DNA from: Chlorops oryzae | Lineage: Eukaryota; Arthropoda; Insecta; Diptera; Chloropidae | NCBI GenBank assembly: GCA_020466095.1 | Contig: CM035808.1 | Span: 71,325,152 to 71,389,151, forward strand | Direction of reading: 5' to 3' | DNA length: 64,000 nucleotides | Part shown: positions 9,844 to 20,183 of the stretch, piece after piece | How positions within the stretch are numbered: the first letter of the stretch is position 1 | Layout: the number at the start of each line of letters is the position of its first letter | Translations under genes and position numbers: made by a program | The notes under the pieces: model-generated | Told to the model about the DNA's origin: nothing | Database searches by the model: none | The model's input: only the letters and a program-made list of their open reading frames with translations

Positions 9844-11824
9844 AGGGCGGGCCAATTTCTATGGAGCCGAAAAATTCGATTAGACCTACCCCCGAGCGGT
9901 GTTCTGAGGGTAATTTTAAGCAACTTTGCCGAACGAACCATAGGTCTATCTCGATTTTCGAGTCTCCCACTTCTCAAAAAAAGATTTTTTCCCCCTAACA
10001 TCATTTTGATTCAAAATTCGATATGTTATTCACCGGTGTATTATCTTTTTTATGTGTATGTGTGCAAGGATGGTGAAAGAACCACATCTAGTTGTTTTGA
10101 AGGAACCAAATTCTCAATTGATAGGCTACACAAAAGTCGAAAATGAAGATGCTGAACACAAGTTGATGACATTGAATGCATTCTTCGTCGAAAAAGATAT
10201 TGCTCTCGATGCATTAATCGGCATATGCTGTGATGGTGAGCCAACAAATACTGGCGTTAGAAATGTCATTTTGCGTCGATTTGAATTGCATTTGAAAAGA
10301 CCGCTGCATTGGTTTGTGTGCCTTCTGCACTTCAACGAGCTGCCATTTCGTCATTTGTTTGACACTTTGGACAGATCATCGACCACTGGACCACGAACAA
10401 CAACCGGAACGTTGGGCAAACAAATTGAAAAGTGTGAAAATCTTTCGGTATGTATCATTTGTCATTTTTCTCATTGATTTTTTACATTATTAAATGGTAA
10501 AATTGCATTTAATTGATCTAATTTCTTTTTTTCAGCTTGTTGATGAATTCGAGATAATCCTGCTAGAGAACATGCCACCTGATTTAGATCCATATGAATT
10601 ATCTACCGATTCAAAGTACTTATACAAAATGGCTAATGCAATTTCGAATGGTGTTGTTCCTGCGGATTTGTCTCACATTAAACCAGGACCAATAGCACAT
10701 TCACGTTGGCTCACCAAGGCGAATAGATTGTTGCGGTTGTATGTGTCAACTGAAAATCCATCAAGGAATTTGAAAATTCTGGCAACATACATAATGAAAG
10801 TGTATGTGCCGATGTACTTCAACATCAAGTACTATAATTCGGTGGTCTTCGGTAGTATATTATTTTACAAATTCATTCGTTGGACACAATATTTGGATAC
10901 AAATCTACGCGGAGTTGTAAATAATGTCATTCAAGACAATTCATATTACGCACATTCCGAAAATATTTTGTTAGCAATGTTATTTGATGATAAAAAAAGA
11001 GACACGAAACATCGCAATCAAGAAAATTTTACACTACCGAAGAAATCTGTACGACCCGGCACATCTTAGAGTTTATCAAAAACCTTTGATAAACTTCAAT
11101 TGTACAGATTATACGAATATGATTGATTTAAATAAAGATGATGTCTTATTCGAACCACCGTTTACGCATAGCATTCCGTATGATCATTTGGAACAATATT
11201 TAGGATACGATGATCCACCATTGCCTGATCCAAGAATTCCGGTGCACATACAAGCAACGGAAAGACATGTTCAATTGCTGGCTAGCGTTTCTAAACGTGT
11301 TTTAGAAGAAAGTCGACACAGTGTTATGGCAGTTACATCAGAAAGCCGTGCAAAATACCCCAGACTTGAAAGCAAAAAAGACTTTCAAAAATAAGTTAAT
11401 TCGCTTTTATTCTCACTAAATTTTTACACATGTTCTTATTTTTTAAGTTGAATTTTTGTAGAAAAAAATAAAATAAAGATCAATTTTAGCGAAAAACTTA
11501 CAATTTTCCTCGGAAAATAGACGAAAAATGGTTAAAATATGCATGAAACGCCCTCTGGCGGCAGTCATAGGTAAAATTAAAGATCAGAAATGAATTTGTC
11601 GACCCCAAAAACCCCCCATATACACATAAAAAGATAATATAACGATGAATAAAAATTCGAATTTTGAATCAAAATGATGTTAGGGGGAAAAAATCTTTTT
11701 TTGAAAAGTGGGAGACTCGAAAATCGAGATAGACCTATGGTTCCTTCGGCAAAGTTGCTTAAAATTACCCCCAGAACACCGCTAGGGGGTAGGTCTAATC
11801 GACAAAAAATTTGGCCCGCCCTAA
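9844..11824 (+). mobile_element. DNA transposon with ~200-bp terminal inverted repeats
   Basis: The left end TTAGGGCGGGCCAA... (9844-10,043) is repeated inverted at the right end (about 11,637-11,824). Shared landmarks include GGAGCCGAAAAATT-like, GACCTACCCC, GCAACTTTGCCGAA, GACCTATGGTT and CCCCCTAACATCATTTTGA. It lies between TA runs (9824-9843 and 11,825-11,852), implying insertion into TATATA with duplication of unknown length. It encodes one spliced transposase gene that starts right after the left repeat. I cannot assign the superfamily safely; IS3EU and Sola-like groups are candidates to test. Confidence 0.85.
10052..11393 (+). pseudogene. Transposase of the TA-targeting transposon (5'-truncated, spliced, frameshifted)
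   Basis: Exon 1 (open from about 10,052 to 10,447) carries ALIGICCDGEPTNTGVRNV and LHWFVCLLHFNELPFRH. A phase-0 intron follows, GT at 10,448 and TTTTTTCAG ending at 10,535 (88 bp). Exon 2 begins LVDEFEIILLENMPPDL and contains IKPGPIAHSRWLTKANRLLR and LKILATYIMKVYVPMYF. The frame shifts by one base in an A7 run near 10,990 and then runs to the TAA at 11,393. Similar sequences occur as uncharacterised proteins in aphids and other insects (recollection, not searched). The code begins abruptly after the inverted repeat, so the N-terminus with the first catalytic Asp is probably deleted. Confidence 0.75.
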
Positions 11825-11852
11825 TATATATATATATATATATATATATCGG

Positions 11853-12229
11853 AATATGAGTATCCTGTTCCAGAGTATTCGGAATATTAGTATCCTGTCC
11901 CAAACCATAAACTTATGATTGGTCAGGACATCCGTTCCTTCTCGCTACTCCGCTTGTGAAAGGGAAATGATTGTTTCTCATTGAAGCTAAAAATAATGCT
12001 GTCTATATTTCTTTTCCTGTCTCCAAAAACTTCTGCTGTTTTCATTTTCAATTGTTCTATAAGAAAACTACGTATTTTATATTTCAGAACTCACTTTTTT
12101 TTTTATTATTTCTTTAGACAGACAGAAGCATATTCGGTACAAAAATAGACACTTTCACCTCGCTCTCAAAACAGCTTCCTTTAGCTTAAAGAATCCTAAA
12201 ACAACATACGACAACACATTTAATGTTAT
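11853..12229. other. Non-coding stretch between transposon and gypsy B
   Basis: Two near copies of CGGAATATKAGTATCCTGTYCC stand at about 11,853 and 11,880. Otherwise I see no open frame or known element. Confidence 0.4.
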
Positions 12230-12750
12230 ACCACGAAACGGCCACTCTGACAATCACACGTCGTCGAGTGTAATAAAAATAAGCGATTTATTATTATTTA
12301 TTAATTTTTTTAATTTTTTTTCAAGTATGAATAACAATACGTTACAATTACAATTCAAAGAACCACGACACAAGATTGCTTATATTGAGTCACTCGGCTT
12401 TCCTGACTATAACTTGTCCTCGTGTATGTCTAAAAAAAAAATGAATTTTGGAGTCAAAACATCAAGCTACCTAAGAGGTATATGACGGGTTCAAAAGATC
12501 CTTCCATTATAGGTATTTTATTAAAAAATAAAATAAGGATTGGTTCCCACTAAAGCTAAACATTCAACATTCTAAGCCCAACAGTATATCAGTAATGCTT
12601 TCGCGGACGTCTCTTTCAACGCATTGGCTTTCAGCACTGACGTCTCTTTCAACGCCTTCACTATTACTCTTGACGTCTTATTCAACGCCTTCAATGAACA
12701 CTTACGTCCCTTAAAATGCCTTCACTCGTGACATACATATTTAGGCTACT

Positions 12751-13980
12751 CTAGCTTAACGTGTCAAGCACTGTGGGTACTAATGAGTCCGGTAACTTTC
12801 GCAAGTAATCATGTGAATACTTGTTAGTCCTTTTGTTTGTCAACGATTTCAGTACGTATCTGTCGCCTTCTAAAATTTCTATTACTTGGATCTTGATCTC
12901 TGAACTTTGGATCTAGCTTTTTTTATGTGTAGTTCTTCATTTTTTAACAAAACATAGTCCCCTGTGTCTAACAATTTTTGTTTTATTTTTATCAAACCTA
13001 TCTTTATCATATTTGGCAATGCTTTGCATATTTTTTTTCTGCCTGACTTCGTACCCATGAAAAATCTACTTTGTTTTCCTCAGTAAGCGGCATTAGACCA
13101 AATGACCTGGCTTGTTTTCCGATTAACATTTCTAATGGACAAGCTTCTGTTGACAGTGCAATTCAATGCTAATTGTATCTTCTTTAGAGCGTCTTGCCAT
13201 AATCTTTGACTAGTTTCGGTTGCTGTTAACAAATTTTTAAAGTGCTCATAACTCGTTCTACTTGACCGTTTGCACGGCTTGTACCTGTTGCGATCAAATG
13301 CAAGTTTATTTTCTGCGACGGGCAAAAGTCTCGGAACTCCTTTCCTGCAAAACATCTACCTTGATCTGCTTTTATACGCGAGGGTACGCCAATCAAAAAT
13401 GTCGAATTCCTCAGTGCTTTAACGTGTTGTTCAGCATGGATATGAAAGGTATGGTACAAAGAAACATATTTTGTTAAAGCATCAATTTGAACTATAATGT
13501 ATTCCTTATGGTCGCTTTTGTCACTCAATTTACCAACGATATCAACATGAATAGTGTGCCCTGGTATATTGGTTTTAGGGATAGGATGAAGCTCAGACTG
13601 AATCTTACCAGAAGGTGCCTCCGAAAACCTACATGTAATGCGAATATCTAAAAATTTGCCAACATATTTCTCCATATTTTCAAACCAATAGTGGTCATAG
13701 GCCTTATCAAGTGTCTCCTCCCATCCTAAGTGCATAATGGACTCGTCAACGTTATTTATGACTGAAAGCTCGTGGGACTACAGATAAACACCGTGTTCTT
13801 CCATTTCTTTGTATTTTGCGATAAAGCGTTCCTGCTCGTATTTCGTATGTTTTGGCTATAATCTCGGGCAGTTCGTTATTATTTATTTTGCACATAATAG
13901 AAGCAACTTTAATATCTTTCTGTTGCTCTGCAAGAAGCCAATGTTCTGCAAGTTCAGCTAAGTTGACATTTTTCTCTGGA
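12751..13980 (-). pseudogene. Gypsy B integrase
   Basis: Three overlapping open stretches together give a nearly full integrase. Visible are the zinc-binding part (MHLGWEETLDKAYDHYWFEN ... ITCRF), HVDIVGKL with the first Asp, PSRIKADQGRCF with the second Asp, and TSRANGQVERVMSTLK with the catalytic Glu. The C-terminal tail GDRYVLKSLTNKRTNKY precedes the TAG at 12,751. DDE residues are intact, unlike element A, but frameshifts near 13,226 and 13,740 and further breaks around 13,080-12,900 disable the frame. Confidence 0.85.
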
Positions 13981-14262
13981 ATTTTAACAATAGGCTTAGG
14001 AGCGGTAGAAATTGAATTTCGGGGAAAAAAATCCACATGTGCCATACGTTTCCCTTCTCTTTATTGGATTTCAAAATCGAAAGACTGCAGGTATGCCCAG
14101 CATCGATGAGCTCTAGGGGTACGTACGTACGTACGTACGTACGGGAGGCCCTTAAGGAGTTGCAGTCTGTGAGAACTAAGAATTTGCGTCCTTGAAGGTA
14201 ATGCCTAAAATGCTTTATGGAGTTAACTACTGCCAACGTTTTTAACTCATATGAATGATACC
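13958..14262 (-). pseudogene. Gypsy B RNase H remnant
   Basis: The stretch SYELKTLAVVNSIKHFRHYL and VLTDCNSLRASR matches the C-terminal half of RNase H of element A. The first catalytic Asp region is lost with the RT deletion. A (ACGT) microsatellite at 14,118-14,142 replaces the conserved codons after SRT, and the frame shifts there before resuming at KRMAHVDFFPRN. Confidence 0.8.
14116..14142. repeat. (ACGT)n microsatellite inside RNase H code
   Basis: Six to seven ACGT units sit where element A encodes KKELTPRVHRWW. The expansion interrupts the reading frame, showing it arose after the element lost function. Confidence 0.8.
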
Positions 14263-14934
14263 AAAACTCTGTCCTTTAATTTTGGCTCTGACGATATCTA
14301 TTTCCTCAAGAGAAAGTCGGTAAGGACGTCTTTAAACCGTTTTATTTGGGTCTGCCAAGCGTATTTCTAGCTGACCAGTGGTGACGCGAGCACACGAGGT
14401 TCCATTTATGAACCATTGCGAATATTTTTTCAAAAGTTTTTGCAATAATATTTGATCGCATTCTTTTAAATCAGTTATCAAGTTACTAAGGTCAAAATTG
14501 TTTACAGGTGCGGAGCAAGCAGTAACGGTTTGGATTCTAAAACGGACGAAACTGTTCATAGAAATGGTAACTCCGAAACCGAGACTTAAAAACTCGCAGC
14601 CAATCGTGATGTCGTTCCTTAAACAATTGTCTTTTACAACGTCAAACAAAAATGCTAGTGAATAATAACTTATTTTAACTTTTAATAAAATTTGTAAAAA
14701 GGAATATACCGATGCGTTGCCTATGCCTTTCAGGACAACTACATTGGCGATTCTCTTGGCCGATTGTTTTTTGCAGACCGTCTTTTTAACTATGGAATAC
14801 TCTGCACCCGCATCGAAATAAAATGAAAACGACTCACCGATCTGGCTAAATGTGCCTCTTGGTTCGACAATAGCACAGGTGTCTACTCTGCTTTCTTTAA
14901 CTTTATAGTTAACGATGGGGTGATGTGTGAGCAC
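14263..14934 (-). pseudogene. Gypsy B protease and PR-RT linker
   Basis: The 200-residue open frame contains the aspartic protease site SFSFYFDAGAEYSIVKK, then ANVVVLKGIGNASVYSFLQI, and a second-half FLSLGFGVTISMNSF. It continues into the linker LLQKLLKKYSQWF and ARVTTGQLEIRLADPNKTV. The stop at 14,332 is followed in frame by RRPYRLSLEE, the start of RT, before the deletion near 14,262. DAG in place of DSG/DTG is common in some retroelement proteases. Confidence 0.75.
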
Positions 14935-15029
14935 ACATGAGCTATATGACGTGTTTGTCCATATTTATAACAAACGATTTTCTTTGTATCCTTGCTTCGA
15001 ATATTTTTTTGTTGGTCGTTTGTTCTTGC

Positions 15030-15785
15030 TTAGTTAGATCTTTGATGAGTCCTTTCGCGACAATCCGATATCTTGTGGCCCAAATTTCCACAAAAATGAC
15101 ATTTAATATTGGAAATTTTGATTTTCTTGGGATCAGGCTTAGCATGATTTTCCAAACTGGATTGATTTTCCCCCTTATTTAACGAAAACGCTTTCAATTC
15201 CTTCTGCAGTTCGTTGCGGGTTTTTATGGGTGTTGTAAATGACAAACGTTGCAGCCGATTATCAATGTTTGTCAATTGAGAGAGAACCACTGATACAGCA
15301 ACCTCCTTAAGGCTAAGGAACTTCCATTTTGACAATAGGGACGTTATCAAGCGAATACCGTAGACAGAAAGATACTCTCTTTCTTTTGGACGGTTATTCA
15401 TTATATTTATAAGGGTTGCTTCAGGAGTTTCTAATCCTTTAAAACTTTTCTGGAATAGTTCTTTGAAGACGGGCCATGTCCTTCCGGCATAACATATTTG
15501 AGACAGCCCCTGCGATGTACTACCTTTCAGTGAATTTCCAAGTAATATTAGTAAGGAAGCACCTTCTACTGGATCCTGCGTGAATATTAGATCAACGGTT
15601 GTACTCCAGGAATCTGCATCCGCACCAGGGAGATCTTGGTTAAACTTCGGCAAAGACACGATGCTTGGTCGGCGTGTAGATGGCCCGAGCAGCTGTATTG
15701 CCTTAAATATATTTGTAAAATTTTGGTTTTGTTGCTCCAAAATCGCACGCCATGATTCAACCAACGTAGGCGAAGGATATATATA
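15030..15785 (-). pseudogene. Gypsy B gag with CCHC zinc knuckle
   Basis: Open from the truncated 5' edge (about 15,785, PTLVESWRAILEQQNQNF) through capsid-like sequence (DADSWSTTVDLIFTQDPVEG, LQRLSFTTPIKTRNELQKEL) to the knuckle CHFCGNLGHKISDC and a stop at 15,030. This is the longest uninterrupted gag of the A/B pair. The code upstream of 15,785 belongs to a different sequence, so the natural N-terminus is missing. Confidence 0.8.
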
Positions 15786-16210
15786 TGGGTCATTCCACGC
15801 AAAATTTGCCACCAAAATTTGGTTTTTGGAAATAATACTTTTTTTCGATAGACTAGCCAAAAAAAAATAGGTTCGTTTTATTTTGTTTTTTTGGAAACAT
15901 TTTCCATAGTTTTCCCGGAAAATTTTTTTTTAATCTCACGTTTCACGTCAGTTTTTGAAAAAGGTCTTTTTTCAATCGCTTCTACTGAAAAATCTAAGGA
16001 CGTAAGGAAATTTTTTTCAAGGGGTGAAATGTTCGCCTTTTGATCAACTTTAGAGTGAGTTACACTAAATATCGTTATATTTTGAATTTCAATGAAAAAA
16101 AATTAATTTTGCAATGAAATACTTTTTTTTGGAATTTGGACATTTTTGTAAGTTTTATTTTAATTTTTAAATGATAGCCCAAACATTTTGCTTATTACTG
16201 GTAAACTTTC
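15786..16210. other. Non-coding sequence at the truncated end of gypsy B
   Basis: It begins with TATATATATGGGTCATTCCACGC and is AT-rich with no convincing frame. The TATATA edge resembles other junctions in this window (2643, 9824, 11,825). Confidence 0.35.
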
Positions 16211-16229
16211 AGGATGGGACAATTGGTAC

Positions 16230-16400
16230 GTTCGGAGAAAACTTATTTTCCTTACGCGCGAAACGTACCGCAGCGCATACTTGTAAACATAACAAAGCTA
16301 TTTAGTGAGCGTACGAATACTTACAAGTCCGTTTGTTTACGAACGACTGAAGTGTATAGCTGTCGCCTTCAAAGACATCTGTTATTATCCCAACATTAAT
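16230..16400 (-). pseudogene. Integrase C-terminal fragment of a third A/B-type gypsy copy
   Basis: On the minus strand the code reads EGDSYTLQSFVNKRTCKYSY and then a stop near 16,297. It matches EGDRYVLKSLTNKRTNKYSH of element B and the tail of element A. Only the last ~35 codons are present, so this is an isolated fragment. Confidence 0.65.
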
Positions 16401-16586
16401 TGGAGCAGCCAGTGTTCGACCGACTTTTGGGTGGATGCGAATCGAATGTTAGGATTTTCAAAGAATTATCCTAAATCGTTGGGGCGACTTGACATTGAGA
16501 ATAAGAGTCAAGCTGAGACGGAACCTTATTTGGTTTTAAACGCTGTTCAAATCAGAGCCGCATTAGCAAAGCTCAAAGCTCCGTGA
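16400..16586 (+). pseudogene. Possible non-LTR retrotransposon fragment upstream of RT
   Basis: A short open stretch ends VLNAVQIRAALAKLKAP before a TGA. The pattern E/QIxxAixxLKxxKAPG is typical just before the RT domain of Jockey-like LINEs. The preceding DFWVDANRMLGF would fit the linker. The fragment is short and stops where GPD would follow, so the call is weak. Confidence 0.35.
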
Positions 16587-16589
16587 TCG

Positions 16590-17007
16590 GAAAAACACAT
16601 AAGATTGAGGTGTTTTTAACGATAAAAATATTGTCAGGGAACGTTTTTAAGCGTACTCTGAGGGTGTTTCTTTGAAAGAAGATTTTTATTTTGACAATTT
16701 TAAGTGTATATGCATGATCGGCCACGAGAAATCGCATTGAATTGGAACTTTTCAGTTTTAAAAATTGCTTTGGCGATACCAAGGATATCCGAACGAATAA
16801 TTCGTGGCAGGATTGTATGATAACACGCTTGTAAATTTTTGTTTATCCTAATGTCACGACAGAAGTCCTTGTGAAGATATAAAAGCAACGGTAGCAGTCC
16901 CAAAAAGCAAAAACAAAGAAAATAAGAGTAAAAAGAATAAATAAAAAGCAACAGTAGCAGTCCCCAAAAAACAAAGAAAAACAGAGTAAACGATAAAAAT
17001 TAATACT
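16590..17007. other. Non-coding stretch with a short duplicated AAAGCAAC motif
   Basis: Two imperfect copies of AAAGCAACRGTAGCAGTCCC lie at about 16,881 and 16,946, each followed by A-rich AAAAACAAAGAAAA. No gene seen. Confidence 0.4.
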
Positions 17008-17178
17008 GTTAAGGAATATTTTGATAGTTTTGGTAACCTACCACCACCGAAAGAAGTTGTCAAATATCTCGGTGCAAATAATTTAAAATACAACTATAAA
17101 CAACATCAGCAATACAATTTATTTAACTGTGGTCATTTGTGTTACAAGTTTTTGTATTCACAATCATGCAACAATTAA
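17008..17178 (+). pseudogene. Adenain-like cysteine protease, C-terminal fragment
   Basis: Fifty-six codons ending at TAA 17,176 read VKEYFDSFGNLPPPKEVVKY, then YNLFNCGHLCYKFL. The spacing of YFDSFG, the PPP.E helix and NCGHLC matches the C-terminal part of adenovirus/Polinton-type (C5) maturation proteases, where the Cys of CGH.C is catalytic. The His-containing N-terminal half is absent. It faces a possible PolB tail at 17,253-17,444, 75 bp away, an arrangement that fits a fragment of a Polinton-like element. Family assignment is by pattern only. Confidence 0.5.
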
Positions 17179-17252
17179 ATAAAATATCAATTTTAAATAC
17201 ATAAAAAGTTTCTTTTATTTACAATTTAATAATATCTGATAATTATAAGCCA

Positions 17253-17444
17253 TTACATATATTCCATTATTTCAATACCTTTAACAATACTCATGAGTTC
17301 GTCATCATTTACAGCAATCTTATAGTGTCCCCAAGCATAAGTATTTTTTTTATCCTCTTTAACAAATCTTTTATCATCAATTAATTTCGTAAATAATGGA
17401 GAATATGCATGAATTTTTTTTATTTGCTTATTCGTTTCTACTAG
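17253..17444 (-). pseudogene. Possible type B DNA polymerase C-terminal fragment
   Basis: Sixty-three codons ending at TAA 17,253 include KLIDDKRFVKEDKKNTYAWG and GHYKI. This resembles the extreme C-terminus of protein-primed DNA polymerases from Polinton-type elements, where a DDKRyi...TlayGHyk pattern recurs. Upstream (above 17,444) the frame is lost. The link to the PolB element at 49-56 kb, whose own C-terminus is missing, is an inference. Confidence 0.4.
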
Positions 17445-17556
17445 TTATTGTATTAACAAATATACAAATATCAGGTCTGAAATCGAAACCATTACGAAAA
17501 AAATCAACTATTAAAATTTTAGCTCATTCAAACGCTTCCGTTTTTGCGCCCTTGCT

Positions 17557-18979
17557 CGTGACGTCAGTTTACACTAATTCCATATCGACAGTAGATATGG
17601 AAAAATTTCGATATTCGAAGTCAGAAAATTATTTTCAGCGCCACATAAGCATTCAGTCTGACTGATCATTCACCCGTAAATTCTTAGATTCATAAAGGTA
17701 TGGAGACCACTTGAATTTTTGAACTGTTTCGGTTTGGTGGTTCAAGGAAAAATCGAACCGCTGGTTTGATTTAAAAAAAGTATATATATATTTACCTTTT
17801 CGAACCGCGGTTTCGGATCGGTTTATACGGTTCAACGAATTGGTTTTTCTTATAAAATTAAAAACGTTTAATTAGTTAAACGTAACAAAATTTCTTTAAG
17901 CTAAGTATTCTCAAGCCTAACTCAAGTCTTGGGGAAAATAACATAAAGTGTGGAGACGAAAAAGTGTTAGCATTTTCAACGATTTTTGTATCACTGAGCC
18001 AATCTAAACGAACTTAAATAAAACATTATAATTGGAAATTGAAACAATGAACCTTTTATTTCAACTCAGTTTAGACGCTCATCCCTGGACTACAACAAGT
18101 CCTCCTGTTACTTGGAATTAACGCCAAAGACCTTATCGGACCTTAAAATGGCGATAATTACAAGCTTCGGCTAAGGCCAATTTTATAGAAACCTCCAAAA
18201 CTAAAAAAAAAATGCATGTAACGGAATAAAACCGAAAGCTATTGTTGTTGTTGTTATCCAAAAAACCTTTCTTATGTGCAGCTACTTTGTTGGCCATTTT
18301 TTGTTTTTCTCCTTAAGCTTTAACATATCTGTTACTGAGAAAAAATGGGTAATGCCAATTTCCTCGACATGAGTGTATGTGAACCGAACCATTTATTATA
18401 ATATTTGTGTTTGGTTTCTGATTTACTCCGAAAATTTTTTTGACATTGGTTTAGTTTACGGTTCGGTTTTTTAATTCAAAAAATAAGTCAAGTTCGGTTT
18501 CCCTCCCTGTTTTTATTAGATTTTGAAGTTACATCCGCGTTTCCATTTACCCAAGACAGCAGAAACTGATCTATCGAGTAAGTGCAATCAAAAAATTCTC
18601 AATTTTTCTCAAAATGTTCGCACTTTGTTCGCCCAAAAAGTGAGAATGGATGTGAATTATTGACGAGTGTAAAATGCGTCTATCGAATAGCTATATAAAT
18701 TTTTCTCCATATTTTAAGTCAAACGTACCTTGCAGCTTTTACTCCTCTGAGCTCAGCAGAAGTAAAATCCGGATTTGCAGCGAAATATGTGGCCATCATA
18801 AATACGTAAATGTTTGGGAGATTGTCGGAATAAGCTTTCACGAAACCGCTTTCAGTAATTCTCATCATTTAAAAAAAAAATTTGTTATCTCTAATTGAAA
18901 ACTTTTTTGACATACCTAGGCTATCGATTGCGATATTTTCCTATCGCCAATCGCTAGTTTCGTGTAAACTGACGTCACG
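17557..18979. mobile_element. Candidate non-autonomous element bounded by 18-bp inverted repeats
   Basis: CGTGACGTCAGTTTACAC at 17,557-17,574 is repeated exactly inverted at 18,962-18,979. The 1.4 kb between has no convincing coding sequence; it is AT-rich and contains several GGTTCGGTTTT/GAACCG-type motifs. No target duplication was found at the edges, so the two ends may not be one element. Confidence 0.4.
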
Positions 18980-19282
18980 TTTTGCTATAAAAAAAAAGTT
19001 GCGTTTTAGAAATTTGCCCGGAAATTTAAAAACAGCCACTTTTTGATGGTTAAATTTTACTATTAAATTAAAGTTAATTTTAAAAATAATTGTATAGCGT
19101 GTTTTCAGGAGCACTAAAGATTATAAAAAAATATATTTTATCCATATTTAAGTTACGTGCATATTCTTCATTGTGTATAAATTTTATGAAATTTTGATTT
19201 CAAAAAAAAAATATTACGAACATAATATTGATCTTCTAATAAACATAATTTATAATCATTAATACTCAATTTATTGAGTACG
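18980..19282. other. AT-rich non-coding stretch
   Basis: No gene or repeat recognised between the candidate inverted-repeat element and the segment duplicated at 49.3 kb. Confidence 0.4.
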
Positions 19283-19379
19283 CTTTAGGGTGATGACTTT
19301 TTTTGAAAATCGTTTACTGTATCATATTTCGATGAAATTTTATTAACGATTACATAAAATATTACTTTTAGGGTTATTT
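19283..19379. repeat. Segment paralogous (inverted) to 49,258-49,367
   Basis: TAGGGTGATGACTTT through AAAATATTACTTTTAGGGTT matches the reverse complement of 49,258-49,367. The match resumes on the other side of gypsy C (GATAAAAACAAGT, 28,488-28,500). The 49-kb copy therefore serves as the uninterrupted version of the site into which gypsy C inserted. Confidence 0.7.
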
Positions 19380-19772
19380 TGTTAAAGGGTTCCCGTGCGT
19401 ATTCTTAGAAGAAGGATTCACCTGAATCCCCTTTTTCATGTAAAAATAAAAACAAGGACAAACAATAAATTCATTCAAATTCTTTTATTAATTTATAGTC
19501 CTCTTGTTTATTTTTAATGAATTATTCCTAAGCTAATCTCCTTCTTACACTCGAAATACTTCCTAGTATACTAACTAACACTTAAAGTCCACGTTCTAGT
19601 CGCTGTTGCCGCTTGATGAGTACAGCCGATTCGAATTGAGACCTTGGAAACTAAAATGCAAGTCCTCTTCCAGATATCGATCATTTGCTTATATAGGGAG
19701 AAAGTGTCTAGTCTTCACTTTCTCGCTGGGATGGCGATACAGAAGGGTTGTGAGTAGAGACGACTCACAACA
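19380..19772 (-). repeat. Gypsy C 3' LTR, internally shortened (393 bp)
   Basis: Both ends match the other LTR (TGTTAAAGGGTTCCCG on the plus strand at the left, GACTCACAACA at the right). About 405 bp present in the 5' LTR between CGCTGGGATG and GCGATACAG are absent. Deletion here is the simpler explanation, since the extra sequence in the other LTR shows no insertion signature that I can see. Confidence 0.9.
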
Positions 19773-19792
19773 TCCCTCCCCCTTTCATGGAA
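19773..19792 (-). promoter_or_regulatory. Polypurine tract of gypsy C
   Basis: On the minus strand GAAAGGGGGAGGGA directly precedes the LTR start TGTTGTGAG, the position and composition expected for the plus-strand primer of reverse transcription. Confidence 0.85.
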
Positions 19793-20183
19793 GTCACGAA
19801 CATAGTGACGTAGAGAAGCTTCGCCAACATCGTGTAGATCTTACTTCTGGGCAACTTGGACTTTTGCCCCTGCTTTCGTTATAGAGCCGCTGATGAAAAT
19901 TTGAGACGATTTTCCTCACTGTCTGAGCTTTGTTGTTACGCCGGCCTGGTGTTGCTCTTGAAATTTGGTTGCAATTGTTACTGGTGCTGATAAAGAGTGA
20001 AGAAAGTTGCGGAGGCAATCGATATATTTGCTGATGTATTCTGCTGTCGAGATGATTTTTTCTTTTTTATTGATTTCAGAATTTTATGGAGATATACATT
20101 TTCTTCTAAGCTTAAATCTACCGAGTTTGTGTTATTTTTCTTTAGGCCCCATTTTCTCAGCTGAGTGGCCAAAAATGGTCTTG

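Larger units (their letters stand above)
12230..15785 (-). mobile_element. Gypsy element B, RT-deleted relative of element A
   Basis: Minus-strand order is gag (15,785-15,030), protease (14,934-14,263), then directly RNase H remnant and integrase (to 12,751). Homology to element A is clear in gag, protease, RNase H and integrase. The whole RT core is missing through a deletion near 14,262. The 5' end of gag stops at about 15,785 against an unrelated TATATATA-bounded sequence. The 3' end contains GACGTCTCTTTCAACG subrepeats (12,605-12,690) and a GGCCACTCTGAC motif at 12,240, both with counterparts beside element A. Confidence 0.85.
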
